Below, piece after piece: positions 51,269-59,854 of a stretch of 64,000 nt of DNA. The position numbers and the translations under genes were made by a program. The notes beneath the pieces were generated by a model that ran no database searches, was not told where the DNA came from, and worked only from the letters and a program-made list of their open reading frames with translations. The stretch's first letter is position 1. Every line of letters begins with the position of its first letter. The stretch spans positions 3,968,001 through 4,032,000 of the forward strand of contig AP026073.1 of assembly GCA_024349765.1 (NCBI GenBank), in the 5' to 3' direction. The stretch comes from Streptomyces nigrescens. GTDB lineage: Bacteria > Actinomycetota > Actinomycetes > Streptomycetales > Streptomycetaceae.

Positions 51269-52066
51269 TCAGTGTCGGGTGGCGTGTATCTGGGGTAGGG
51301 CGCGGGCTGTGTTGGTGAGGGCGGGTTGGTGCGTTTCTCTCGTGGTGTGGGTGTTGGTGCGGGGTGGTCGGTGGTTGGTTGGGGTTTCGTTGGTGAGGAG
51401 GAGGGCCAGGAGGAGTCCTGCGGAGCGTTCGCTGAGCTTGTGGGCTGTGTGTAGGAGTTGGTGGCGTTGTCCGGCCGGCAGGGACAGGGCGACGCATGGG
51501 GCTTGCCCGGGGATGCCGAGGGGGAAGGCGGCGCAGACTTCCTCGTGTGAGTACTCCAACAGGTCGAATTGGGCGGCGTAGGGGCCGTGTCCGTCGAGTG
51601 CTTCGAACAGGGCGTGGGGGTTGGTGATGGTGCGCTCGGTCAGGGGGAGTGGTTGGTAGCGGGTGAGGTGGTCCATGCGGCTGGCGAAGTCGAGTTGGGC
51701 CAGCAGGCCTTTGCCGACGGCGCTGGCGTGGGCGGCGTCGCGGAAGTCGACCCACTCGGTGACCGCAGGCGCGTGGGGCCCGGGGGGCTTGCAGAACCTT
51801 CACGTCTCCGTCGGTGTAGGTGCTGACATAGACAGCCGCCCCGAGCTGATCCCGCAGAGCGCCAAGAGTCTGCTGCAGCAACTCAGCACTCCGTTCGGGG
51901 CGATGGGGCACCTGGCCACCGCCGCATGCGGAAGATCACTGCGGCTGGTCAGATCTCGGGTGGTGATCCCCTCGGCTGCGTCGACGAGATCGAGGATGTC
52001 CAGCGCTCGGATTGCGGCCTTCCGCTGACCAGGCGTATCGGTCTGCGCAGGAGTGCTGCGGGCCAT
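51269..52066 (-). pseudogene. IclR-family regulator, frameshifted
   Basis: The N-terminus from ATG 52066 reads RKAAIRALDILDLVDAAEGI, TTRDLTSRSDLPHAAVAR, an IclR helix-turn-helix. Then, in another frame, SAELLQQTLGALRDQLGAAV, YVSTYTDGDVKVLQ; then, back in a third, MDHLTRYQPLPLTERTITNP and SLPAGQRHQLLHTAHKLSER from the effector-binding domain. Two frameshifts (near 51890 and 51795), and part of the wing appears missing. The C-terminal tail is Thr/His-rich low-complexity sequence derived from a GT-rich strand. Confidence 0.7.
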
Positions 52067-52464
52067 GTCGGTCAGCACCGCCGGCCGCAAGGCATCAGCA
52101 CACCACCACGCATCCCTCCCAGTGCTGTTGTCCGCTGGCGCAGGGGAGGACCTGGGGTGTTCGGGTGCCAGTGCAATGAGCAGACCGTCACCTCTGTGCG
52201 CAGCGCCGGACAGACGCGTCAGCTGTGGCCGATCGGCTGCATGGCCCTGGGCCACTGCCCGGGAAGTGCGATATTGGAGCCACCTGACGCCTCATCCCAG
52301 CCCCCACGAAGGGCACGGAGTCACTCCAATTGACTCCGAGCCCTTCGTCGTCCCGTAATCGCAGACGATCTCCGTGCGCCCGAGAGCGGCTACAGTGCCC
52401 AGCACGGGCCATGGCGGGTCCACATCACGTTTCCCCAGATATGCCGTACGGGGATTCGCATTAC
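52067..52464. other. Gene-poor stretch
   Basis: No gene can be supported. Frames on both strands lack ribosome sites and protein-like composition. It lies between the IclR remnant and the hexanucleotide array. Confidence 0.4.
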
Positions 52465-52500
52465 TGCCCCTGCCCCTGCCCCTGCCCCTGCCCCTGCCCC
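52465..52500 (-). repeat. GGGGCA hexanucleotide repeat (6 copies)
   Basis: Six tandem TGCCCC units on the plus strand (GGGGCA on the minus strand). The same hexamer occurs in four copies at 5975-5998. No gene frame around it is convincing. Confidence 0.85.
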
Positions 52501-52644
52501 GTCGGCGCGGGCCGCTGGACTGGGCCCGGCTCGACCCATCACTCGACATCGAGCATGCATCATGACCGAACGTGCAGGCCGGGCAGCTGCGGGTGCCGCA
52601 GATGCTCCCCGCCATCGCTGTACCGATGTTGGCCGAGGCCGTGG

Positions 52645-53928
52645 TCACACGAAGTCCGGCTTCCAGATGACCCGATCGGGATAGACGTGCGCAGTGGGGG
52701 CCAGCTCGTATGAGCCTGCGTTGGCTTCCTCGGCGACTACCCAGCCCACTCCTTGGTAGGCGAAGGGTGTCGCTTCCCGGGGCACGGCGCACTGCCTGGG
52801 ATCCGTGATGACGGTTTTGCCTGCCGGGGCGTTGAGGAGATGAGTGTTCCGTGCCTTCGGGCAGGAGTGGAACCTGCTGGTCTGTGCGTACTCCAGACGG
52901 ATCTTGACGGTGGTTGCTGCCCGGCCTCGGTTGGTGATCTTCAAGGCAAAGGAGACGTACTCCTCATCTACGCGTGCGCATACCCTCCACGTGATCACGT
53001 TCGGGCCCTGGAAGGGTGCACTGCACCGGCTGTCTTCGCCCAGGACCCCCCTTTCCAAGCCGGGGGTCTCCAGCCCGGCGGTTCTTGCCAGGCCGCTGTG
53101 GACGGGAGAGATCGGCGACGTGTGAGGGGCGGCGCTTGCTGACGGAGGCTCAGCCCCCTTGCCGTCGTCGGATGCCGTGACCACTGCCGCAGTAATGACC
53201 GCCGTAGAGGAAACAACGACCGCAACGACGCTGCCCAAGGCATTGATCCAGCTCTGCTGGTGGTGTGGTGGCCGCTGCCTGCCGTCGGGGCATGGGGCGT
53301 CGGGAAGGCCGTCGCCGGCGGCCGGTGGCGACCAGACGGAAGCCTCCTCCCCGTCCGTGGCGGTGCGCGACGCCTTGGCAAGAGGCTTACCGGGGAGTGC
53401 CTCGGAAGAGTCGGGAGTTTCCCGAGAATTCCCGGTCGTAGGAAGCGGAGTAACCGATGCCGTGGTGTGCTCTGCTCCCACATCCTCGCCAGGGCTGGCC
53501 TCATGCACAAGGCTCGCAAGGACAGTGTTCCGCCATCCCGCCCCGCCTTCGTCTTTCAGGCGGCGCGCAAGGTCTGCGATTTCCCTGCCGAGTCTGCTTA
53601 GTTGCTCGGTGCCGCGACACGCCTTCTTCGCAAGGATGTGGGCGATGGCTGCGCTGTCCTCCTCGCTGGGCAGCCGGTTCCTCTTTTTGCCCACGAGCAG
53701 CTGATCCCGCCCCTTAAGCCAGTACGCCAGCAGAGGCTCATCAATCCTCCTTCGAGCCTGACCGAGGCGCTCTGCTTCTCTCCGATCCCTCTCCAACTCC
53801 GCAATCAAGCCTGTGCGTGTGGGCCGCTTGTCGGTGTCGGTCGCCTGGCCTACCACGGCCGCCCATGCGTCGAGAGCCTGGACTAAAGCACGCGCCAGCT
53901 CCGTGAAGAGCACGGTTGGTTCCCCCAC
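52645..53928 (-). CDS. Hypothetical single-span membrane protein with helical N-terminus
   Basis: 427 aa. The N-terminal ~150 residues are highly charged helices (IAELERDRREAERLGQARRR, EQLSRLGREIADLARRLKDE), possibly coiled coil; a Pro/Ser-rich linker follows; one membrane segment (INALGSVVAVVVSSTAVITA, about 229-251); then an external beta domain with four Cys (DSRCSAPFQGPNVITWRVCA, FHSCPKARN, PRQCAVPREATPF). GTG at 53928 has GGAGG upstream. The architecture suggests a cytoplasmic sensing or binding part linked to an extracellular domain. No family recognised. Divergent from the zinc-finger peptide gene. Confidence 0.65.
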   Translation of the reverse strand: MGEPTVLFTELARALVQALDAWAAVVGQATDTDKRPTRTGLIAELERDRREAERLGQARRRIDEPLLAYWLKGRDQLLVGKKRNRLPSEEDSAAIAHILAKKACRGTEQLSRLGREIADLARRLKDEGGAGWRNTVLASLVHEASPGEDVGAEHTTASVTPLPTTGNSRETPDSSEALPGKPLAKASRTATDGEEASVWSPPAAGDGLPDAPCPDGRQRPPHHQQSWINALGSVVAVVVSSTAVITAAVVTASDDGKGAEPPSASAAPHTSPISPVHSGLARTAGLETPGLERGVLGEDSRCSAPFQGPNVITWRVCARVDEEYVSFALKITNRGRAATTVKIRLEYAQTSRFHSCPKARNTHLLNAPAGKTVITDPRQCAVPREATPFAYQGVGWVVAEEANAGSYELAPTAHVYPDRVIWKPDFV

Positions 53929-54193
53929 AAAAGCCTCCGGATGACGAGAACTCGTTGCGGTGCAACAGAAGGAGCAGCAGGTTACGGCGGTGCAACTTGC
54001 AGTGCAAAAACGTGAGGCCACTGGAGCCCTCAACTGGGCCCTCGCCTGGGGCAATCTGTTGCCAGCGGACGGGCCGGCATCGCCGGTATCCGAGTGATCT
54101 GAACGAAGCCTGCATCGGACGGCACGACATTTCCGCCGGCCCATCACACCCTGCTGACAATCAAAAAACGACTCAACTGCGAAAGGACGCACC

Positions 54194-54328
54194 ATGTGGA
54201 ACAGGTGCCAGCGCTGTAAGGGCAATGGAAAGTGCACCACCTGTGATGGCTCCGGCTATCGAGGTGTATGGAAGTGCGACAGCTGCCGAGGAAGCGGCGA
54301 CTGCAAGGCATGCGAAGGCCGCGGCTGA
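54194..54328 (+). CDS. 44-aa stand-alone DnaJ-type zinc-finger protein
   Basis: ATG at 54194 with GAAAGGA upstream encodes MWNRCQRCKGNGKCTTCDGS, GYRGVWKCDSCRGSGDCKAC, EGRG-stop. It contains all four CxxCxGxG motifs of the DnaJ cysteine-rich domain (CQRCKGNG, CTTCDGSG, CDSCRGSG, CKACEGRG), enough for two zinc sites, with nothing else: no J-domain and no substrate-binding domain. In DnaJ this module helps bind unfolded substrates; alone it could be a redox or zinc-binding chaperone-like peptide. It is followed ~150 bp later by a secreted peptidoglycan-binding gene on the same strand. Confidence 0.8.
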   Translation: MWNRCQRCKGNGKCTTCDGSGYRGVWKCDSCRGSGDCKACEGRG

Positions 54329-54479
54329 ACGAGCTCCAGCACCCCCTGCCAGCCACGAAAACCCAATTCCAGCCCAGGTGCGGAGAGACTTTCATGGCTA
54401 GGCGAACAGACCGATCAACTCAATCGAATTGATCGCTTCACAGAGACCCCAAAGCATCCAATCTGAAAGGAACACGCAC

Positions 54480-54830
54480 TTGAGGAAGCTCATTACAAGC
54501 TCCCTGAGCGTCGCCGCGCTGACGGTATCGCTGGGCATTGGGGCGGCCCCGAACGCCCATGCCGGGTCTTCCTACGCCTGTCACTACTCCAGCGTTGAGC
54601 CTGTGCTGTCGCGCGGTGATACCGGCACCGTCGTGAAGCAGCTTCAGTGTGAGCTCAACAACTCCATTCTGGGTGGAAACCTGGTCGTCGATGGAACCTT
54701 CGGCAGTGGTACCGAAGCCAAGGTGAAGACGTTCCAGAGGTGTGAGGGGCTTTCAGCCGACGGCATCGTCGGCCCCAAGACGTGGGCGCGCCTCAACTAC
54801 TGGACATCTTCGGGTGGATTCGGCTGCTAG
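54480..54830 (+). CDS. Secreted peptidoglycan-binding domain protein
   Basis: 116 aa from TTG 54480 with GAAAGGA eight bases upstream. Sec signal peptide (LRKLITSSLSVAALTVSLGI, ending AHA) followed by one PG_binding_1 domain: VLSRGDTGTVVKQLQCELNN, NLVVDGTFGSGTEAKVKTFQ, LSADGIVGPKTWARLNYW. Four Cys in the mature part. No catalytic domain, so it probably just binds cell wall or acts as an inhibitor or competitor. A perfect terminator follows. Confidence 0.85.
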   Translation: MRKLITSSLSVAALTVSLGIGAAPNAHAGSSYACHYSSVEPVLSRGDTGTVVKQLQCELNNSILGGNLVVDGTFGSGTEAKVKTFQRCEGLSADGIVGPKTWARLNYWTSSGGFGC

Positions 54831-54841
54831 ACACCACCCGC

Positions 54842-54878
54842 AGCAGCCCCTGGGCAGTAACGCCGCCCAGGGGCTGCT
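54842..54878 (+). terminator. 14-bp perfect stem terminator
   Basis: AGCAGCCCCTGGGC (54842-54855) and its exact complement (54865-54878) just after the peptidoglycan-binding gene. Confidence 0.8.
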
Positions 54879-55004
54879 CGCGGCCTAAAGTCACGCAGCT
54901 TTTCGATCGCGTCCTCCGGCGCTGTGGTGCCCGTCGTCGTGGTGTCCGGGTGGGTCGGTAGCCACAGCGCCGTTCCGGCCGCTGTCTTGGTGAATTGCCC
55001 AGCG

Positions 55005-55856
55005 TCAGGCGACTGTTACTCCGCCTTCGGTGGAGTCGGTGGAGCGGCTGAGTTCCTCCCAGGCGTCGAAGTCGTCCTGGACGCGTTGGCGCCCGGCGGT
55101 GACCAGGCGGAGCGCGTCCGAGCCGAGCAGGATATGCACGGGAGGCTTCTCCGCGTCCAGGAGGGTGAGGATGGCGTCGCCCGCGCGATCGGGATCACCG
55201 ATGCCCTGACCCGCGAGGGCCTGGCGGCGGGTCCGGATCGGGTCGAACAGTGCGTCGTAGTCGGCGATGCTGCGCGGTGCGCGGACCAGTGACCTACCTG
55301 CCCAGTCCGTTTTGAACGCGCCGGGAGCTACGGCGGTGACCCGCACGCCGAACTGGGTGACCTCTTGGGCCAGGGTGGCGGTGATGCCTTCCAGGGCGTG
55401 TTTGCTGCCTTCGTAGAACGCCAGTCCAGGGAAGGTGGTGTGCCCGCCCATCGAGGTGATGACGAAGATGTGGCCGCCGCGCCGTTCCCGCATGCCGGGT
55501 AGGACCGCTTTCACGGTCGCTACCGTGCCGAATACGTTGACCTCGAACTGGCGGCGCAGATCGGCCATCGACGACTCTTCGAAGGTGCCTTCAAGCCCGT
55601 AGCCGGCGTTGGCCACTAGCACTTCGATGGGGCCCAGTTCCGCTTCGGCGGCCCGCACCGTGGGGTCGATCCGGTCCGCGTCGGACAGGTCGAGGATGAA
55701 GGCCCGGGCGCGGTCGGGGTCCAGTGCCTGGAAGGCGGCCGCGTGCTGCTCGGTGCGCACGGTGCCCGCGACCCGGTGCCCGGCCGCCAGGGCCCGTCGG
55801 GCGGTGGCCAGTCCGAGGCCGGTGCTGACGCCGGTGATCAGGAATGTCTTGCTCAC
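55005..55856 (-). CDS. Short-chain dehydrogenase/reductase, paralogue of 15437-16285
   Basis: 283 aa. TGVSTGLGLAT near the N-terminus, VLVANAGYGLEGTFEESS, ITSMGGHTTFPGLAFYEGSK (catalytic Ser, Tyr, Lys) and the C-terminal PPVHILLGSDALRLVTAGRQ. Same subgroup as the SDR at 15437. GTG at 55856. Transcribed after the MmyB-like XRE gene (136-bp gap), which probably regulates it. Confidence 0.88.
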   Translation of the reverse strand: MSKTFLITGVSTGLGLATARRALAAGHRVAGTVRTEQHAAAFQALDPDRARAFILDLSDADRIDPTVRAAEAELGPIEVLVANAGYGLEGTFEESSMADLRRQFEVNVFGTVATVKAVLPGMRERRGGHIFVITSMGGHTTFPGLAFYEGSKHALEGITATLAQEVTQFGVRVTAVAPGAFKTDWAGRSLVRAPRSIADYDALFDPIRTRRQALAGQGIGDPDRAGDAILTLLDAEKPPVHILLGSDALRLVTAGRQRVQDDFDAWEELSRSTDSTEGGVTVA

Positions 55857-55992
55857 TTACGGGTGTCCCTTCGTGGATGAGTGTCAGGCCGCGGGGCGTG
55901 CGTGGGCACGGCGGCATCGACCCCGCGGGTAGGGCGAGGTCGTGTCTGGGTGGTGTTGGTGTTGGTGCTGGATCGCCCGGTGTGGGCGGTGG

Positions 55993-56868
55993 TCAGGACT
56001 CGGCGGCGGTGTCTTGGGTAGTCGCGGTGGCGGGTTCGCTGCCCCAGCTGGCCAGTAGTCGCAGGCGCTCTTGAGAGGGCGAGCCGGACGGCGCGCAGTA
56101 GACGACGAGCGATTGGCCCGGGTCGGCGGCCGAGGTGAAGATCTCGTACTGCAGTTCCAGGTCGCCGGCGAGAGGGTGGTGGAGGCGTTTGAGGCCGGTG
56201 GTGCGTTCCTGGACGCGGTGTTCTGACCACCAGGCCGGGAACTCGGGTGAGCGCATCATCAGCTCACCGATCAGGTTGGCGATGCGCTGGTTTCGCGGCT
56301 GGGCGGCGGCGGCCCGCCGCAACCCATGCACGTAGTCGCGGGCGACGCGTTCCCAGTCGCACCACACCAGGCGAGCACGCGGATCCAACAGCGTCCAGCG
56401 CGCCATGCTGCGTTCCCGGCGCGGCAGCTCGGCCACATCGGGAAACAGCAACGCCCACAACGCATTCCCGCCGACGACAGTGAGGTCCCGGTCGCTGACA
56501 AAAGCAGGAGCCAGATCCATCGACTCCAGCACCTGTCGCAACGCCGGTCGTAGCCGTGACGAGTGCTCGGCCCGGTCCTTGTGCCCGGCTGTGGTGCCCG
56601 CGAGCGCGAACAGATGCCGCCGCTCGATGTCATCGAACCGCAGCGCGTCGCAGAGGGCATGCAGTACCTGTTCGGACGGCTGCCGGGCGCGGCCTTGTTC
56701 CAGACGGGTGTAGTACTCGGTACTCACCCCGGCCAGCTGCGCGACCTCACCGCGCCGCAGACCGGCGACCCGACGACCGGCGCCGAACTCGACCGGCAGA
56801 CCGACCTCATCCGGCGTGAGTCCAGCACGGCGGGCCCGCAGGAAGTCACCCAAGTCGTTATTGCCCAT
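55993..56868 (-). CDS. MmyB-type helix-turn-helix regulator
   Basis: 291 aa. The N-terminal XRE domain is LGDFLRARRAGLTPDEVGLP, VAGLRRGEVAQLAGVSTEYY, TRLEQGRARQPSEQVLHALC. The C-terminal MmyB-like ligand-binding domain is LAPAFVSDRDLTVVGGNALW, LLFPDVAELPRRERSMARWT, with the HRVQERTTGLKRLHHPLAGD motif. ATG at 56868. These regulators sit next to oxidoreductases in Streptomyces and control them; the SDR downstream fits. Confidence 0.88.
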   Translation of the reverse strand: MGNNDLGDFLRARRAGLTPDEVGLPVEFGAGRRVAGLRRGEVAQLAGVSTEYYTRLEQGRARQPSEQVLHALCDALRFDDIERRHLFALAGTTAGHKDRAEHSSRLRPALRQVLESMDLAPAFVSDRDLTVVGGNALWALLFPDVAELPRRERSMARWTLLDPRARLVWCDWERVARDYVHGLRRAAAAQPRNQRIANLIGELMMRSPEFPAWWSEHRVQERTTGLKRLHHPLAGDLELQYEIFTSAADPGQSLVVYCAPSGSPSQERLRLLASWGSEPATATTQDTAAES

Positions 56869-57034
56869 GCCCTGAGTCTGCTCTTCACCCAGCCGATCAC
56901 CAAGGGCATAGCTGGCCCTGCCAGTACTACCCACCAGGCCGTGCAAGGCGGCGAGACTCGGCAAGGTCCGCCCAGAACGGGCATAAGTTGGCCAAGCCCA
57001 TTGCGTCCTGACCGGGGGCGCCGAGACTGCCGCT

Positions 57035-57418
57035 GTGGGCGAGTCCGAGGCACTCCCTCGGGATGACTTCGAGGTCGTCAACTCCGCGCTCAGCGACAAC
57101 TGCCAGCTGGCCGAAGAACTGCGGTGCACGAAGTGCGGCGTTATCACTACCCAGGCGGACACGAGGGGCGGGGATGGACACTGGCCCGCCTCGACCTCAC
57201 GGCCGACCGTCACCGGTGCTCACCTCGGGTCGGCGAACGCGGACGACTCCGCCGACTCCACGCTGGATGAGATCCAGGACTGCACGTGCGTGGAGTTCTG
57301 TGACGAGGACCCGAAGACGGCTTGCGGTCTCTCGGGCCGTCGGCACGTGCACCCGGCCAGCCAGGGCGCAGGCTTCGGGCCGTGCCCCGCCCACCCGGAT
57401 GCCCCTGGTGATCTCTGA
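57035..57418 (+). CDS. Hypothetical Cys-rich protein, possibly ICE-derived
   Basis: 127 aa. The N-terminus reads LPRDDFEVVNSALSDNCQLA, EELRCTKCGVITTQADTRGG (CxxC). The second half, DEIQDCTCVEFCDEDPKTAC, GLSGRRHVHPASQGAGFGPC and PAHPDAPGDL, is rich in Cys/His and resembles small proteins found in Streptomyces mobile elements. The two halves may be separate fragments. Start uncertain. Confidence 0.4.
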   Translation: MGESEALPRDDFEVVNSALSDNCQLAEELRCTKCGVITTQADTRGGDGHWPASTSRPTVTGAHLGSANADDSADSTLDEIQDCTCVEFCDEDPKTACGLSGRRHVHPASQGAGFGPCPAHPDAPGDL

Positions 57419-57696
57419 TCGGCAGCCCTCAACCCGTACGCATGGCCCTGTGATTCGGGGACTCGCGTACGGGTTCACATCCCCTGGCGCCCAGGATTCC
57501 TGGAACCCGCGCGCCTTCGCGTGCGCAGCGGCTGAAGCCCCTGATGTCATCCTGGATGCCGCTGACCGGGCCCGGCCGCGTCCGCCCGCCCCGGGCCCGT
57601 TGACGGCCCACCGGGGCGCGGCGTGCGCGGCCTGCCGTGCCTCGGGTGTCGTATGGGGGTCGTTAGTGCTGCCTCCAGTGGGCCGTGCCCAACTTC
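57419..57696. other. Gene-poor stretch
   Basis: No gene can be supported between the Cys-rich frame and the IS982 element. Confidence 0.4.
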
Positions 57697-58672
57697 TAGA
57701 TGAGTAAGTCCGAAGTCTTGGTTAGTGGTCGTAGGCGATCAGTGATCGGGTGATCGGTGCGTTGTTGGTGCGGTTGTGCCAGATAGCCGTGGTCAGGGCG
57801 AGGATGCGCTGTCCGATGCGGGCCAGGACTCCAGCTGGGGTCCTGGCTCCGTGCCGTTCGAGGTCGAGTTGGCCTTTGAGCGTGTCGTTGACCGACTCGA
57901 TCAGCTGCCGGATGGGCTTGAGCAGGTGTTCACCGGGTCGGGGCTTGCGGTTGCGGTAGCTGGGCCGCAGCACGGACAGGCCATGGTCGGCCATGAAGGT
58001 GTCGAGGTGTTGGGACACGTAGCCCTTGTCGCCGATGACCGTCTGTCTGGGATGACTGGTCAACAGGTCGGCGTCGTGGAGGAGCATGTCGGTGAGAACT
58101 TCGCGTTCGTCGATCTTGGGGTTGGCCAGTGCCCAGGCGATCGGCAGCCCGCCGGGGGTGCAGATCAGGTGGAGCCGCAGGCCCCAGAAGAACCGTGAGT
58201 GCGAGGGGCAGTAGGAATAGGCGGCCCAGCCGGCCAGGTCGGAGCGTTTGGCGGTGGGGCGGGAGCGTGCGCATTCCACCGGGGTGGAGTCCACGATCCA
58301 CACGTCGTCGTGCCACAGGTCCGTGTCTCGGGCCAGGGTGCGGATGAACCGGCTGATCAGCGTGTTCGCCGCCCGCAGGCGCTTGTTGTAGCCGGACTGG
58401 CCGGGCAGGTAGGGGAACTCGGCGGCCAGGTGGCGGCGGGCGAACCGCAGCCACCTGGCTTCGGAGACGAACCCCAAAACGGCTTGCATCACTGCCACCG
58501 TCAACAGTTCCGCGTCCGTCAGTCTCGGCGGCCGTCCCATCCGCCGCGTTCCTGCCAGAGCGTCATCGATCTTCACGTACAGTGCTGTCGCGAGGGTTTC
58601 GAGATCTGTCGTCACAAACGGATCAACGAGACCCTCGCTTCATGCGCCAAGACTTCGGACTTACTCATCTAG
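57697..58672. mobile_element. Intact IS982-family element (~976 bp)
   Basis: 26-bp perfect terminal inverted repeats: CTAGATGAGTAAGTCCGAAG and six more bases from 57697, and the exact complement ending at 58672. The CTAG at each edge may be target duplication rather than part of the repeat. Transposase open and full-length; likely recently active. Confidence 0.88.
57722..58615 (-). CDS. IS982-family transposase
   Basis: 297 aa, intact. RMGRPPRLTDAELLTVAVMQ near the N-terminus, HDDVWIVDSTPVECARSRPT (first Asp), TVIGDKGYVSQHLDTFMADH (second Asp), IRQLIESVNDTLKGQLDLER (Glu) and a C-terminal IGQRILALTTAIWHNRTNN. This is the typical IS982 DDE order and length. It lies inside perfect inverted repeats. 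Confidence 0.9.
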   Translation of the reverse strand: MTTDLETLATALYVKIDDALAGTRRMGRPPRLTDAELLTVAVMQAVLGFVSEARWLRFARRHLAAEFPYLPGQSGYNKRLRAANTLISRFIRTLARDTDLWHDDVWIVDSTPVECARSRPTAKRSDLAGWAAYSYCPSHSRFFWGLRLHLICTPGGLPIAWALANPKIDEREVLTDMLLHDADLLTSHPRQTVIGDKGYVSQHLDTFMADHGLSVLRPSYRNRKPRPGEHLLKPIRQLIESVNDTLKGQLDLERHGARTPAGVLARIGQRILALTTAIWHNRTNNAPITRSLIAYDH

Positions 58673-58699
58673 CCGCCAAACCGGACCCCGGGCCTTCAG

Positions 58700-58900
58700 A
58701 CGCCATTTCACTTGGTGAGTCTGCGGTGGCAGATGAGGGTGAGGCGATACTGAGGAAGGCGAGAAAGTGCTCAGCTTTGCGCTCGTAGCGCCGGTGGAGG
58801 CGGCGGCAGCCGACGAGCCGGGCCGTGGTGCGCTAGATGGTCCAGCGGTAGCGGCACAGGCGCTGTGAGGCTCGCCCCCTTGCGGGCGATGCGGTGGGTG
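58700..58900 (-). pseudogene. IS5-type transposase C-terminal remnant
   Basis: The reverse frame reads RYRWTI, then an in-frame TAG, then RTTARLVGCRRLHRRYERKA, EHFLAFLSIA, the catalytic tail of an IS5-type transposase with the ERT Glu codon changed to a stop. Interrupted by the IS982 insertion next to it. Confidence 0.6.
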
Positions 58901-59005
58901 ATGCCCCGCGCCGACCGCAGCTACGCTCGCTTCCTTGCCCACGCCGCCCAGGCCGCCCCGGACGACGCCACTAGCGACCACGATGGCGCGGCGAGGCACC
59001 GATGA
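58901..59005 (+). CDS. Small hypothetical protein (34 aa)
   Basis: ATG at 58901 opens MPRADRSYARFLAHAAQAAP, DDATSDHDGAARHR. Its TGA overlaps the next ATG (ATGA), which is typical of real coupled genes. It may be the tail of a longer gene lost at the IS junction. Function unknown. Confidence 0.4.
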   Translation: MPRADRSYARFLAHAAQAAPDDATSDHDGAARHR

Positions 59006-59190
59006 GCGGCACCCACACCATGCTCCACGACCCTCACGGCTTGATCGAGGCCGAGCTCCCCCTCGACCGCGCCTCGTACGAAACGCTCGTCGCCGCCGTT
59101 CTCACTTGGACGGACCCGCACCTCGGACCCCGAGACTACGAACCCCCCCTCCGGCCGGTAACGGGCCCGCATTCGATTCCCCCGACGTAG
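59002..59190 (+). CDS. Small hypothetical protein coupled to 58901-59005
   Basis: 62 aa: SGTHTMLHDPHGLIEAELPL, DRASYETLVAAVLTWTDPHL, GPRDYEPPLRPVTGPHSIPP. Ordered strand-helix composition and ATGA coupling support a real gene. Resembles small accessory proteins of Streptomyces integrative elements; family not recognised. Confidence 0.45.
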   Translation: MSGTHTMLHDPHGLIEAELPLDRASYETLVAAVLTWTDPHLGPRDYEPPLRPVTGPHSIPPT

Positions 59191-59445
59191 TTCACGAGGC
59201 TGGTCAGTCGACCTTCGCTGTCCTTGCGACCATCTCTCCAGCGAAGGGCTCCTCTTGGTGGTACACGCGCGTTTTCGTCCGTGTACGTCTCTTCTTCGAT
59301 GCGCATGGTCATTCCGTTGCTGGTGGTTCGAATGAGGGATCGTCTCTGAAATCCCAGCGAGAAATGGAGCCGCCATCGGCTGCCACCCCTCAGCAGAAGC
59401 GGACGGCCATCAGCCTGAGAAGTGAACGTGCCCTGAGCGCGACGC

Positions 59446-59721
59446 TCACCGGGCGGCCAGGTACTCAGGTGAGGGGTGGGCCAGTTCGGGGTGTTCCACC
59501 ACGTACCGATCGCCGTGAATCGCCAGCATCGCCCAGTGCCACGCCTCATCGTGAAACAACAGCCCACGGTAGGGGGCGTCGTCCGGCTCGTACGGGTACC
59601 GCTGCAGGGCAGCTTCCCGCGCCTGCGTTGGGGTGAGCCCACCATGGTGGGCCATCACCCACTCGTAGCCGCGCCGCTCGGAGTGCAGACACCCGAGGTA
59701 GTCCAGCTCACTCCACCTCAC
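59446..59721 (-). CDS. Hypothetical protein (91 aa)
   Basis: SELDYLGCLHSERRGYEWVM, AHHGGLTPTQAREAALQRYP, YEPDDAPYRGLLFHDEAWHW, AMLAIHGDRYVVEHPELAHP: a compact, aromatic-rich soluble protein. GTG 59721 lies in a three-copy GTGGAGTGAG-type repeat (59707-59736) that itself supplies GGAG ribosome sites and several start codons. I do not recognise the family. The region 59196-59445 holds no other convincing gene. Confidence 0.6.
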   Translation of the reverse strand: MRWSELDYLGCLHSERRGYEWVMAHHGGLTPTQAREAALQRYPYEPDDAPYRGLLFHDEAWHWAMLAIHGDRYVVEHPELAHPSPEYLAAR

Positions 59722-59854
59722 TCCATCTCACTCCACTTCACGAACCTCAACCCCACATACCCGCCCCGGACCTGCTCTCTTCTCGCTCTGTGTCATTATG
59801 CGGGCGCGTCCCAGGCAAGTGGGCCGCGGTCTACTGGTTGCCAGGGGGTTGGGG

